Shown here: in pieces, positions 51,102 through 59,586 of the stretch
Numbering within the stretch: position 1 is the stretch's first letter
Layout of the letters: each line of letters opens with the position of its first letter
Origin: Xanthomonas sontii
GTDB taxonomy: Bacteria > Pseudomonadota > Gammaproteobacteria > Xanthomonadales > Xanthomonadaceae
DNA: 64,000 nt
Assembly: GCF_040529055.1 (NCBI RefSeq)
Contig: NZ_CP132342.1
Span: 2,974,001 to 3,038,000, forward strand
Direction of reading: 5' to 3'
Notes under the pieces: generated by a model
What the model saw: only the letters and a program-made list of their open reading frames with translations
Database searches by the model: none
Told to the model about the DNA's origin: nothing
Translations under genes and position numbers: made by a program

Positions 51102-53090
51102 ATGACGTATTTCGTGACAGGCGCCACCGGTTTCATCGGCCGCTACCTGATGGCCAAGCTGATGCGGCGCAAGGGCGTCGTGCATGTCCTGCTGCGCAAG
51201 GAGTCGCAGCGCAAGTTCGATGCGCTGGTGCGCGAGCAGGGCTGGGATCCCAAGCGCCTGGTGGTGCTGCACGGCGACGTCGGCGCGGCGTATTGCGGGT
51301 TGTCCGCGGCGCAACGCAAGACGCTGCACGGCAAGGTCAAGCATTTCTTCCACCTGGCTGCGCTGTACGACCTCACCGCCAAGGCCGAGGACCAGCGCAT
51401 CGCCAACCTCGACGGCACCCGCAATGCGCTGGAACTGGCCGCGCAGATCGGCGCCGGCATCTTCCACCACACCAGTTCGATCGCGGTGGCCGGGCTGTAC
51501 CCGGGCATCTTCCGCGAGGACATGTTCGAGGAAGCCGAGGGCCTGGACGATCCCTACCTGCGCACCAAGCACGATGCCGAGGCGCTGGTGCGCGCCGAGA
51601 CCCGGATCAAGTGGCGCATCTACCGCCCGGCGATGGTGGTCGGCGATTCGCGCACCGGCGCCATCGACAAGATCGACGGCCCGTACTACTTCTTCCCGCT
51701 GATCAAGAAGCTGCGCCAGCTGCTGCCGCCATGGGCGCCGATGCTCGGCATCGAGGGCGGACGGATCAACCTGGTGCCGGTGGATTTCGTCGCCGATGCG
51801 ATGGACCACATCGCGCACAAGCCCAAGCTCGACGGCCACACCTTCCACCTCACCGACCCCGAGCCGCTGCGCGTGGGCGAGGTGCTCAACGTGTTCTGCC
51901 GTGCCGGCCACGCCCCGGAGATGACCCTGCGGGTGGACGCGCGCATGTTCGCGTTCGTGCCCTCCAGCATCCGCGCCGCGGTCGGCAGCCTGCCGCCGAT
52001 CCGTCGTTTCACCGGCATGCTGTTGCGCGACTTCCGCATCCCGCGCGAGGTGCTGAAGTTCATCACCTATCCCACGCGCTTCGACAGCCGCGAGACCGAG
52101 CGCGCGCTCAAGGGCAGCGGCATCGCCGTGCCGCGGCTGGAAGACTACGCCTGGCGCCTGTGGGACCACTGGGAACGGCACCTGGACCCGGACCTGTTCG
52201 TCGACCGTTCGCTCAAGGGCAAGGTGCGCGGCAAGGTGGTGCTGATCACCGGCGGTTCCTCGGGCATCGGCCTGGCCACCGCGCAACGCGTTGCCGAGGC
52301 CGGCGCCATCACCGTCATCGTGGCCCGCGGCGAACAGGAACTGCATGCCGCACGCGATGCGATGAACGCCAAGGGCGGCAAGGTCTTCGCCTACACCGCC
52401 GACCTGTCGGACCTGGCCGATTGCGACCGCCTGCTCAAGACCGTGCTGGACGCGCACGGCCACGTCGACGTGCTGATCAACAACGCCGGCCGCTCGATCC
52501 GCCGCTCGATCGAACTGAGCTACGACCGCTTCCACGATTTCGAGCGGACCATGCAGCTGAACTACTTCGGCAGCCTGCGCCTGATCATGGGCGTGTTGCC
52601 GGGCATGACCGCGCGGCGCAAGGGCCACATCATCAACGTCAGCTCGATCGGCGTGCTGGCCAACTCGCCGCGCTTCTCCGCCTACGTCGCCTCCAAGGCG
52701 GCGCTTGACGCCTGGAGTCGCTGCGCGCAGGGCGAGCTGTCGGGCAAGGGCATCAGCTTCACCACGGTCAACATGCCGCTGGTGAAGACCCCGATGATCG
52801 CCCCGACCAAGATGTACGACAGCGTGCCGACGCTGAGCGTGGACGAGGCCGCCGACCTGATGGTCAAGGCGATCATCGAACGCCCCAGCCGCGTGGCCAC
52901 GCGTCTGGGCATCTTCGCCGCCCTGGTCAACGCCGTGGCGCCGAAGGCCTACGAGGTGGTGATGAACACCGCCTTCGAACTGTTCCCCGACTCGGCCGCG
53001 GCCAAGGGCGACCGCAAGGCGCTACGCGAGACCAAGCCCAGCCAGGAGCAGATCGCGTTTGCGGCGCTGATGCGGGGGGTGCATTGGTAG
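51102..53090 (+). CDS. Two-domain long-chain fatty acyl-CoA reductase
   Basis: A 662-residue fusion of two Rossmann reductases. The N-terminal part (1 to about 370) has TGATGFIGRYL (6-16) and the FREDMFEEAEGLDDPYLRTK region. The C-terminal SDR part has TGGSSGIG (383-390), the NNAGRSIRRSIELS segment and the catalytic pair Tyr528/Lys532 in YVASK. Layout, length and the MRGVHW ending match, from memory, the Marinobacter Maqu_2507 enzyme, which reduces fatty acyl-CoA to fatty alcohol in two steps. Generic annotation would be SDR family oxidoreductase. It is a single gene in its own unit. No wax synthase is seen nearby. Confidence 0.85.
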   Translation: MTYFVTGATGFIGRYLMAKLMRRKGVVHVLLRKESQRKFDALVREQGWDPKRLVVLHGDVGAAYCGLSAAQRKTLHGKVKHFFHLAALYDLTAKAEDQRIANLDGTRNALELAAQIGAGIFHHTSSIAVAGLYPGIFREDMFEEAEGLDDPYLRTKHDAEALVRAETRIKWRIYRPAMVVGDSRTGAIDKIDGPYYFFPLIKKLRQLLPPWAPMLGIEGGRINLVPVDFVADAMDHIAHKPKLDGHTFHLTDPEPLRVGEVLNVFCRAGHAPEMTLRVDARMFAFVPSSIRAAVGSLPPIRRFTGMLLRDFRIPREVLKFITYPTRFDSRETERALKGSGIAVPRLEDYAWRLWDHWERHLDPDLFVDRSLKGKVRGKVVLITGGSSGIGLATAQRVAEAGAITVIVARGEQELHAARDAMNAKGGKVFAYTADLSDLADCDRLLKTVLDAHGHVDVLINNAGRSIRRSIELSYDRFHDFERTMQLNYFGSLRLIMGVLPGMTARRKGHIINVSSIGVLANSPRFSAYVASKAALDAWSRCAQGELSGKGISFTTVNMPLVKTPMIAPTKMYDSVPTLSVDEAADLMVKAIIERPSRVATRLGIFAALVNAVAPKAYEVVMNTAFELFPDSAAAKGDRKALRETKPSQEQIAFAALMRGVHW

Positions 53091-53092
53091 GA

Positions 53093-53135
53093 GCTGGGAA
53101 TCGGGAATTGAGAATCGGGAATTGCAAAAGCGCTG
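53093..53135. repeat. GGGAAT repeat array, left arm
   Basis: The array contains GGGAATCGGGAATTGAGAAT- and CGGGAATTGCAAAAG-type units immediately after the fatty acyl-CoA reductase stop. It is inverted relative to 53216-53252. Confidence 0.65.
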
Positions 53136-53215
53136 GCTGCACGCAGGGCCGCTACTGTGCTATTCGGGCAGGAAAGTCGCTCGTGCATGCTCGTCGCGTG
53201 CCGATAGCCCGCTCT

Positions 53216-53252
53216 ACCGATTCCCGATTCCCGATTCCCCAATCCCGGCTTA
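53216..53252. repeat. GGGAAT repeat array, right arm (inverted)
   Basis: CCGATTCCCGATTCCCGATT and CCCCAATCCCGG end at the stop of the convergent Mrr-like gene. It pairs in orientation with the array at 53093-53135. Confidence 0.65.
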
Positions 53253-54254
53253 TCAAAACGTCCTGCATTGCCGCCACCGCACCGGTTCCTCTTTGCCTGG
53301 GCGCGGGTTGAGCTGGATGCGGACCGTGCGCAGGGATGGGTAGCGCTCCACTTCCTTGCAGATGCGCGGCCACACCTGGGCGTCGTCGCCGCTGCGGTCG
53401 ACCACCAGGGTCATTTGCGTCTGCCAGATGCCGCGGATCACGCCCGGGGTACCGGCCAGGGCCTTGGAGAGTTCCTGGCGGTTGCGCTGTTCGGTGGCGG
53501 GATCGGGGTCGGCCAGGTCGCCGGCCTCGTCCAGCGCCGGCTGGGGCGCGGCAGCGGTGGTGCTGGTTGGTGTGGTTGCGGCCGGCGTAGGCGCGGCTGC
53601 GGCAGCGGGCGTAGGCGATGACGCTGTTGCGGTCACGGCTGCCGACGGCTCTGCGGGCTGCTGCAATGCCAGCGCACCGACGCCGGTCACTACGCCCAGG
53701 GCAAGCGAGGCCAGGCCGGCGATGGCGATGTGGCGCTGCGCGCGACGGCGGCTGGCGCCGATCACGCCGTCTTCCAGTTCGCTGGGCAGGTAGGGCTTGA
53801 GCATCGGCCAGATGCGCGGGCCGTCGAGGATTTCCACCGCCTGCTTCTCGGCCGCGGCGATGCCGTCGCGCTGCACCTTGCCCTCGGTGATCAGGATCCC
53901 GCCCTGCGCGCCCATCAGCCGTGCCGCCGCGCCCAGTTCGTTGACCGCAGCCGAGCCGATCCGGTAGGCCCGGCCGTGCTTGCACGACAGCAGCCAGCGC
54001 GCGTCACCGCGGGTCATCACGAAGTCGCTTTGCGGTTCCTGGCTCGTGTGCTCGTCGACGGTGGCGTCCTGCAGGTCGCGCTGTTCGCGCATCGCGCGCC
54101 GCACCATGTAGGAGAAATCGCGCCAGTGCAGGCCGGCCAGCGCATGCAGTCCGGCGCTAGCCTCATTCTCGCGGCGCCGTACCAGCCACAGGTAGAGGCT
54201 GGCCGCCAGCCATGCCGCGACTGCCAAGATCGCTGCCGCTATCCAGGAAAACAT
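53253..54254 (-). CDS. Membrane-anchored Mrr-like restriction endonuclease-fold protein
   Basis: A 333-residue protein with an N-terminal membrane helix at 2-24. A restriction-endonuclease-like domain follows at about 36-165. HALAGLHWRDFSYMVRRAMR is the Mrr entry helix. Asp77 and Ser90-Cys91-Lys92 occupy the positions of the D...QxK nuclease motif, so Gln is replaced by Ser. A second hydrophobic helix lies at about 173-193, then a Pro/Ala/Thr linker, and a C-terminal domain that would be periplasmic. It may be a nuclease or a dead one. Convergent with the reductase gene; no methylase nearby. Confidence 0.75.
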   Translation of the reverse strand: MFSWIAAAILAVAAWLAASLYLWLVRRRENEASAGLHALAGLHWRDFSYMVRRAMREQRDLQDATVDEHTSQEPQSDFVMTRGDARWLLSCKHGRAYRIGSAAVNELGAAARLMGAQGGILITEGKVQRDGIAAAEKQAVEILDGPRIWPMLKPYLPSELEDGVIGASRRRAQRHIAIAGLASLALGVVTGVGALALQQPAEPSAAVTATASSPTPAAAAAPTPAATTPTSTTAAAPQPALDEAGDLADPDPATEQRNRQELSKALAGTPGVIRGIWQTQMTLVVDRSGDDAQVWPRICKEVERYPSLRTVRIQLNPRPGKEEPVRWRQCRTF

Positions 54255-54454
54255 GCTCGCACCCGCACACGCGCCGTAAGGAAGTCAGTGTATCGCCAGC
54301 GTGTCACGGCGCCGGCAAGGCGACAGCGGTGGACGGCGGACAAAAAAGACCCGCCAGTCCGAAGCCGAGAGGGGAGGGGAGCAAACGGTCTTCTGATGGA
54401 CTGGCGGGTCCGTTTCGATTGTCTGGAAAAACGTGCTGCTTTGCAACAATCCGG

Positions 54455-55105
54455 TTACTCGGCCGTGGTCGGCGTCTCGCTGCGCTTGCGGCTGGCGCGC
54501 TTGGGCGCGGCCGCGCGCTTGGCTGGCGCGACCTTGGCGACCACCGGGCCGGCAGGTCGGCGCGCCGGTGCCGCGCGCTTGGCGGCGCCGGCGGGCGACG
54601 CCGCGGTCTTCCCGGCGGCCTTCTTCGCCACCGGCGCCTTGCCCGCCGCCTGCGTGGCACGGCCACCGCGCAGATGCCGCAGTTCGCCATTGAGCGCGTC
54701 CACGCGCTCGATCAGCGCACCCAGGTCCTCGCGGCTGGGCACTTCCAGGCGGCGCAGCGCGCGCTGCACGCGGTCCTCGAACACCTTTTCCAGGCGGTCC
54801 CAGGTGTCGGCGGCGCGCTCGCGGGCCTGGCCGACCCGGTTCTCCACCGCATCGCGCACCGCATCGACCCCGCCGCCGGCCAGCTTGCGGGTGCTCTGCT
54901 CCAGGCTCAGGCCTTCCTTCACCAGGGTCTCGAACAGCTTGCCGCCCTCGGCCTGCGCACGGCCGAACGCGCCGACCCCGGCCAGCCAGACCTGCTGCGC
55001 CGATTCGCCCAGGCGCTTGGACAGCTTTTCCGCCTGCGCCTGCAGGGTGTCGTCGGCAGCGGCGGTGCTGCGCTTCTTGCGGGCGGACTTCTTCAGAGTG
55101 GCCAT
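54455..55105 (-). CDS. Phasin family PHA granule protein
   Basis: A 216-residue protein. The phasin domain covers about 20-140, with QQVWLAGVGAFGRAQAEGGK as the hallmark and helical repeats such as VENRVGQARERAADTWDRLE. The C-terminal 60 residues are Ala/Lys/Pro-rich (AKKAAGKTAAS, KRAAAPKRASRKR), as in PhaF. It coats polyhydroxyalkanoate granules and may link them to DNA. It neighbours a patatin, a FFLEELY-type gene and a PHA-system gene. Confidence 0.88.
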   Translation of the reverse strand: MATLKKSARKKRSTAAADDTLQAQAEKLSKRLGESAQQVWLAGVGAFGRAQAEGGKLFETLVKEGLSLEQSTRKLAGGGVDAVRDAVENRVGQARERAADTWDRLEKVFEDRVQRALRRLEVPSREDLGALIERVDALNGELRHLRGGRATQAAGKAPVAKKAAGKTAASPAGAAKRAAPARRPAGPVVAKVAPAKRAAAPKRASRKRSETPTTAE

Positions 55106-55227
55106 GACGGTGCGGTTCCTTCGGCGGGTGAGTGGCGGGGTTCGAGACTCGGGACTGTGACTAGAGTAATCACACCAGCGTGCGCAGTGCGCGGGAAGCG
55201 ATGGCGCCGTCGGCCGGGGCGGCAGCG

Positions 55228-56493
55228 CTACGCCTCCGGCGAACGGCGGGTGCGGCGTGTGGCACGGCGGCCGGCGATGACCTGGTCGACGTCGTCCAGC
55301 GCACGCCGCAGCCGCGCGGTGGTCTCGGTCATGCGCCGCGGCTGCACGTCCACACCATCGAGGAAGGTGCGCTTGCGGTCGTTGAGGATATCGTGGCGCA
55401 GCGCGATGCCGTGTGCGGCCAGCAGCGGCTCCAGCGTCTGCGCGTTGCGGCGCAGGTCGGACAGGGTGTTGCGGTAGGCGAGCTGGCACACGCGATGGCG
55501 CGCGGCGTAGCTGAAGAGATTGGTGAAGAACAGCTCGCCGTTGTCGGCGTTGGGCTCGAAGACCAACTGATCCACCTGCGGGTACTGTCGCGCGTACTTC
55601 TCCAGCCCCACCTGCATGCGCGATTGCAGCAGGGTGCGGAAGGTCTGCGACAGCACCGCCGGCAGGCCGCCGGCGAGCAGCCGCGCGCGGTCGATGTGGC
55701 CATTGCGGCGCGGCGCGTGGGTGGCGTCGTAGGGCACCAGCGGGTTGATCCCGATCATCAGGTCGATGCCGCGCTCCAGCAAGGTGGAGGCATGCATGGT
55801 GCGGCGCAGCGCGCCGTCCACGTAATGGTGGCCGTCGATCTGCACCGGCGGGTACAGCCCCGGCAGCGCCGCGCTGGCCTGGATCGCCAGCGAGATCGGC
55901 ACGTGGTCCATGCCCGGCTCGCCGAAGCGCACCGCGCGACCGCTGTCCAGGTCCACGGCGACCACGAACAGATTGGCGTCGAGGTCGCGGAAATCGTTGC
56001 TGCGGCCGCGGCGGCTGAACACGTCCTGCAGGAAACGCTCGACCCCGGCGTTGTCGAACAGGCCGCTGGGCACCAGTCCGCCGAAGCGGGTGATCAGGTC
56101 CGACCAGCGGGTCTTGCGCGGTTCGGTGAGCAGGTCGTGCCACCAGCCGTAGGCCAGCCCCGGCAGGGTTGCGGCACGGCGCAGATACTCGTAGACGTTG
56201 GGCCGCAGGAAGTCTTCCGGGCGGAACCGCGCATCGTCGCTGTTGCCGGTGACGAAGATCCGGCAGATCTCGGCGCTGCTGATGCGGTTGGCCAGACCGG
56301 CGGTCAGGAACGCACCGGAGCTGACGCCCACGTAGCAATCCAGGCGGGTCAGGTCCAGTCCGTCCAGCGCCTCGTCCAGGGCGCGCAGCGCGCCGAGGCC
56401 ATACATGCCGCCGATCGGCCCGCCGCCGGCGATGGCCAGGCCGATGCGGCCGTTGGAATGAGGACGGGGCGAGGCGCTGTGGAGGGAAAGCAT
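55228..56493 (-). CDS. Patatin-like phospholipase
   Basis: A 421-residue lipid hydrolase of the patatin family. A glycine-rich oxyanion loop AGGGPIGGMYGLG (22-34) is followed by the nucleophile elbow GVSSG (56-60, Ser58). The catalytic Asp is in HYVDGALRRTM. No signal peptide, so it acts inside the cell. In a PHA-rich neighbourhood it might act on granule or membrane lipids; that is context only. It is divergent from the FFLEELY-type gene 87 bases away. The Shine-Dalgarno is weak, so the start is less certain. Confidence 0.88.
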   Translation of the reverse strand: MLSLHSASPRPHSNGRIGLAIAGGGPIGGMYGLGALRALDEALDGLDLTRLDCYVGVSSGAFLTAGLANRISSAEICRIFVTGNSDDARFRPEDFLRPNVYEYLRRAATLPGLAYGWWHDLLTEPRKTRWSDLITRFGGLVPSGLFDNAGVERFLQDVFSRRGRSNDFRDLDANLFVVAVDLDSGRAVRFGEPGMDHVPISLAIQASAALPGLYPPVQIDGHHYVDGALRRTMHASTLLERGIDLMIGINPLVPYDATHAPRRNGHIDRARLLAGGLPAVLSQTFRTLLQSRMQVGLEKYARQYPQVDQLVFEPNADNGELFFTNLFSYAARHRVCQLAYRNTLSDLRRNAQTLEPLLAAHGIALRHDILNDRKRTFLDGVDVQPRRMTETTARLRRALDDVDQVIAGRRATRRTRRSPEA

Positions 56494-56580
56494 GCGCGGT
56501 CCGCAGGAGGCAGTGGCGCGAGTGTAGCCGAGCGCCGTGACGCTTGCGGTCGTGCCGGGCTGCGACCATCATCGGCGCCC

Positions 56581-57300
56581 ATGGCGCGCAGCACTCCCGT
56601 CCTGGAACGACTCGGCCGCCGCCTGGCGTGGCACCAGGCGCTGCACGACCCCGTGCGCGAACCGCGCAATGCGCTGCGCTGGCTGCAGGAACTGCGGCGC
56701 TGGCAATCGGAGCGGCTGGAGCGCAGCTTCGAGCATTTCCTGGAGGATCCGCAACGGCGTCCGGCGGCGATGTTCTTCCTGACCGACGTCTATGGCGACC
56801 GCGACTTCAGCCGCCGCGATGCCGATATCGTCAAGGTGTTGCCGATGATGCAGCGGCTGATGCCGGCGTCGCTGCTGGACACGGTCGCCGACGGCATCGA
56901 GCTGGGTGCGCTGACCCACGCCCTGGACCTGCGCATGGCCGAGGCGCTGCAGGCCCTGGCGCCGCGGCGCAAGCGCCTGGACGAAGCGTTGTATGCCGAA
57001 GCCTATCGGCAGACCGGGCTACCCCGGCTGCGCCAGCGCCAGATCGACCTGATCGCCCGCGTCGGCCTGGGCCTGGCCAAGGCGGTGCACACACCCGGCG
57101 TGCGCATGCTGCTGCGCTTCGCCCGAGGCCCGGCCAAGGCAGCGGGGTTGTCGGAACTGCAGGGATTCCTGGAGCGGGGTTTCGACGCGTTCTCCAAGCT
57201 GGGCGATGCCGAGGGGTTCATCGTCGATATCGAGACCACCGAGCGCGCCGTGTCGGAACGATTGTTCGCGGGCGATCCGGATCCGTTTGCGTTGGAGTGA
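56581..57300 (+). CDS. FFLEELY-motif type protein
   Basis: A 239-residue helical protein. The stretch MFFLTDVYGDRDFSRRDADI (around residues 64-83) corresponds to the FFLEELYG..DFSRRD.DI motif of a conserved proteobacterial family named for it. Here it reads FFLTDVY. No enzymatic motif, signal or membrane helix was seen. Function unknown. It is followed by three copies of a palindromic repeat. Confidence 0.7.
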   Translation: MARSTPVLERLGRRLAWHQALHDPVREPRNALRWLQELRRWQSERLERSFEHFLEDPQRRPAAMFFLTDVYGDRDFSRRDADIVKVLPMMQRLMPASLLDTVADGIELGALTHALDLRMAEALQALAPRRKRLDEALYAEAYRQTGLPRLRQRQIDLIARVGLGLAKAVHTPGVRMLLRFARGPAKAAGLSELQGFLERGFDAFSKLGDAEGFIVDIETTERAVSERLFAGDPDPFALE

Positions 57301-57310
57301 GTCAGCGGCC

Positions 57311-57407
57311 GTACCCTCACCCCAACCCCTCTCCCGGCGGGAGAGGGGCTTTGGCTTCTCCCTTCTCCCCTCGGGAGAAGGTGCCCCGAAGGGGCGGATG
57401 AGGGTAC
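57311..57407. repeat. 97-bp palindromic MITE-like element, complete
   Basis: The ends are GTACCCTCA (57311-57319) and TGAGGGTAC (57399-57407). The internal hairpins are CTCTCCCGGCGGGAGAG and TTCTCCCCTCGGGAGAA. It has the same length and order as the copy at 26889-26985. Confidence 0.82.
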
Positions 57408-57449
57408 GAGCGCAGCCTCGTGCAGCTGATTGCCTCAGCGCTTGACGCC

Positions 57450-57567
57450 GCACCCTCACCCCAACCCCTCTCCCGGCGGGAGAGGGGCTTTGGCTTCTCC
57501 CTTCTCCCCTCGGGACCATGGCCCCCTTTTGCGGGGGAAGGTGCCCCGCAGGGGCGGATGAGGGTAC
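57450..57567. repeat. Second palindromic element with an internal insertion
   Basis: The left end is GCACCCTCA (one change) and the right end TGAGGGTAC (57559-57567). It is 118 bp, about 21 bp longer than the complete copies, because CCATGGCCCCCTTTTGCGGG-like bases interrupt the second hairpin (57515-57536). Confidence 0.78.
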
Positions 57568-57613
57568 GGACGAAGCCTCGCATCGCCAGATCGTTGCAGG
57601 CGCTATGCGCCCC

Positions 57614-57653
57614 GGACCCTCACCCCAACCCCTCTCCCGAGGGGAGAGGGGCT
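57614..57653. repeat. Third palindromic element, left half only
   Basis: GACCCTCA and the CTCTCCCGAGGGGAGAG hairpin are present; the right half is missing. It ends just before the stop of the PHA-system gene. Confidence 0.7.
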
Positions 57654-57664
57654 CGACGCACTGA

Positions 57665-57940
57665 TCAGCCCAGCTTTTCCGACAGCACGCGGCGAATCTC
57701 GCTTTCCACCGTGCCCTTCATCGCCGACAGCAGGAAGCCCAGCTCGGCAGTCACGTGCACCTGCTTGGGCAGCAGCTCGATGCGTCCGTCCACGCCCGAG
57801 CGCGAGAACAGCAGGGAATCGCCATCCCAGTGCGATTCCAGGTCGAAGCGCTCGGACAGTTTCTTGGCGGCGGTTTCGATGGCCTTGCGGGCCTGCGCGG
57901 GGGTCTTGTCGTGGTCGTGGCGGATGTCGATGCTGGACAT
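57665..57940 (-). CDS. Polyhydroxyalkanoic acid system family protein
   Basis: A 91-residue protein, MSSIDIRHDHDKTPAQARKA, with a later HWDGDSLLFSRSGVDGRIEL and the ending ESEIRRVLSEKLG. This is the pattern of the small PHA-granule-region family (TIGR02610-like), found next to PHA genes; its molecular role is unknown. It points towards the phasin locus across repeat DNA. Confidence 0.85.
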   Translation of the reverse strand: MSSIDIRHDHDKTPAQARKAIETAAKKLSERFDLESHWDGDSLLFSRSGVDGRIELLPKQVHVTAELGFLLSAMKGTVESEIRRVLSEKLG

Positions 57941-58056
57941 GCTGGCTCCTGTGCGGGCGGGTGCCCGCGTGAACGATCAGGCATTGTGCGTATGCGCGGT
58001 GCATTGTCCAGCGCGCGCGCTTCTGCACTCGCAGGCAACCTGCTAGGCTGCCCGCC

Positions 58057-58854
58057 GTGCACGATCTGCAAGTCCATTTCAGCAACCGCCAACATCCCGA
58101 CCGGCCCCTGCGCGCGGGCGTGCATCGCATCGTGCGGCTTGCCTCCGGTCAGGTCAGCGTGGTCGACGACACCCAGGGCGCATTGCTGCTGGCGCAGTTC
58201 TGCCTGGACCGGCGCGGCCTGTGGCTGCAGGTCGCTAATGGCAGCCGCGGCATCCACGTCAACGGCCGCCCGGTGCGGCGCATGGCCTTGCTGCGCGCCG
58301 GCGACGCGGTCTACGCCGATGGCGTCGAAATGGTGGTGCAGGGCAAGTGCGAGCCGCTGCAGCGCCTGCCTGAGGTCAGCGAGGCCGAGCACGACGATCC
58401 GCGCCTGGTGCTGCGCGGCGTCGGCGGTCCGCACCATGGCCGCAGTTTCACCGTGGACCGGGTGCGCAGCATCGGTCGCCTGCGCGAGTGCGACATCCGC
58501 ATCGACGATCCGGCCTGCGCCGAGCAGCACGCGCGCCTGGAACGGCATGGCGAGCGGGTACTGCTGCGCGGCTTCGGCGATGCGCAGACCCAGGTCAACG
58601 GCGTGGCCGTGCGCAGCTGTTGGCTGCAGCCCGGCGACCAGGTGGTATTCGATGCCCAGCACCGCTTCGTGCTGGAAGTCCCGCAGGTCGTTGGCGCCGA
58701 GCCGCTGCGCGACGACCCCGCCTTGGCCGCGCTCGCGCTGACCCCGGCGGTGGCGCCGCGCCCGGCCACCGCGCGGCGCTGGCCGTGGCTGTTGCTCAGC
58801 GCCTTGCTGCTGGCCGCCGCGCTCAGCGGCCTGCTGTGGTTCGGCGCGCGCTGA
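58057..58854 (+). CDS. FHA domain protein with C-terminal membrane helix
   Basis: A 265-residue protein. A canonical FHA domain lies at about 125-210, with SIGRLRECDIRIDDPACAEQ and HARLERHG, then VNGVAVRS, which bind phosphothreonine peptides. The first 100 residues look like a degenerate FHA copy (GIHVNGRPVRRMALLRAGDA). One membrane helix sits at the C-terminus (about 242-262). It starts with GTG at 58057. No Ser/Thr kinase is adjacent. Its 3' end overlaps the convergent msrQ by 32 bases. Confidence 0.85.
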   Translation: MHDLQVHFSNRQHPDRPLRAGVHRIVRLASGQVSVVDDTQGALLLAQFCLDRRGLWLQVANGSRGIHVNGRPVRRMALLRAGDAVYADGVEMVVQGKCEPLQRLPEVSEAEHDDPRLVLRGVGGPHHGRSFTVDRVRSIGRLRECDIRIDDPACAEQHARLERHGERVLLRGFGDAQTQVNGVAVRSCWLQPGDQVVFDAQHRFVLEVPQVVGAEPLRDDPALAALALTPAVAPRPATARRWPWLLLSALLLAAALSGLLWFGAR

Positions 58855-59452
58855 GCGCCCGCCAGCCGCGCCAGCCCAGCAGCACCGCCAGGATCGCCGC
58901 GTACAGCAGCGGTTCGCGGATGTCCGACTTCACCAGCCACCAGAAGTGCAGCACGGCGAGTACGCCGATCGCATAGATCGCCTTGTGCAACTTGCCCCAG
59001 TTGCGCTTGAGCCGGCGCATCCAGCCCTGGGTGGAGGTGATCGCCAGCGGCACCAGCAGCAACCAGGCCAGGAAGCCGACGGTGATGTACGGGCGTTTGA
59101 CGATCTCCTCGAAGATCTGCGTCCAATAGCCGCGCAGGTCCAACCCCAGATAGGCCGCCAGATGCACGGTCGCGTAGAAGAACGCGTACAGCCCGAGCAT
59201 GCGCCGGAAACGCAGCAGCACCGATTGCCCGGTCAGCTGCCGCAGCGGGGTGATGGCCAGGGTCAACAGCAGCAGTCGCAGCGCCCACAGCCCGGTGCGG
59301 TGCTCGACCTCGGCCACCGGATCGGCACCGAGCGCATCGCTGCCGGTCTGCCACACCTGCCAGAACTGCCAGCCCAGGTACGCCATCGGCGCCAGCGCCA
59401 GCGCATGCACCACCGCCTTGGCAGCGATCAACGAAGCAGAGGTCTTAGCCAT
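58823..59452 (-). CDS. msrQ: Haem-binding membrane subunit of methionine sulfoxide reductase
   Basis: A 209-residue inner-membrane b-type cytochrome that feeds electrons from the quinone pool to MsrP. About six hydrophobic segments carry histidines, for example AFFYATVHLAAYLGLDLRGY and KLHKAIYAIGVLAVLHFWWL. LGMYAFFYATVH-like and RQLTGQSVLLRFRRMLGLYA segments are typical. It follows msrP by 134 bases on the same strand. The last 32 bases overlap the FHA gene on the other strand. Confidence 0.93.
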   Translation of the reverse strand: MAKTSASLIAAKAVVHALALAPMAYLGWQFWQVWQTGSDALGADPVAEVEHRTGLWALRLLLLTLAITPLRQLTGQSVLLRFRRMLGLYAFFYATVHLAAYLGLDLRGYWTQIFEEIVKRPYITVGFLAWLLLVPLAITSTQGWMRRLKRNWGKLHKAIYAIGVLAVLHFWWLVKSDIREPLLYAAILAVLLGWRGWRALSARRTTAGR

Positions 59453-59544
59453 GCGCCGTCATCGCGCCGTGTTGGCACAGGTGCCATGCGGCACGCCGAC
59501 TGCGATTCCAGCCGTCGCGCGAGGCAACCACCAGGCGCCGTGCT

Positions 59545-59582
59545 TTTCCCATTCCCAATTCCCAGTTCCCCATTCCCAGCCT
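59545..59582. repeat. GGGAAT repeat array (reverse orientation)
   Basis: CCCATTCCCAATTCCCAGTT and CCCCATTCCCAGC units lie immediately 3' of the msrP stop, within the msrP-msrQ gap. Confidence 0.6.
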
Positions 59583-59586
59583 CTCG

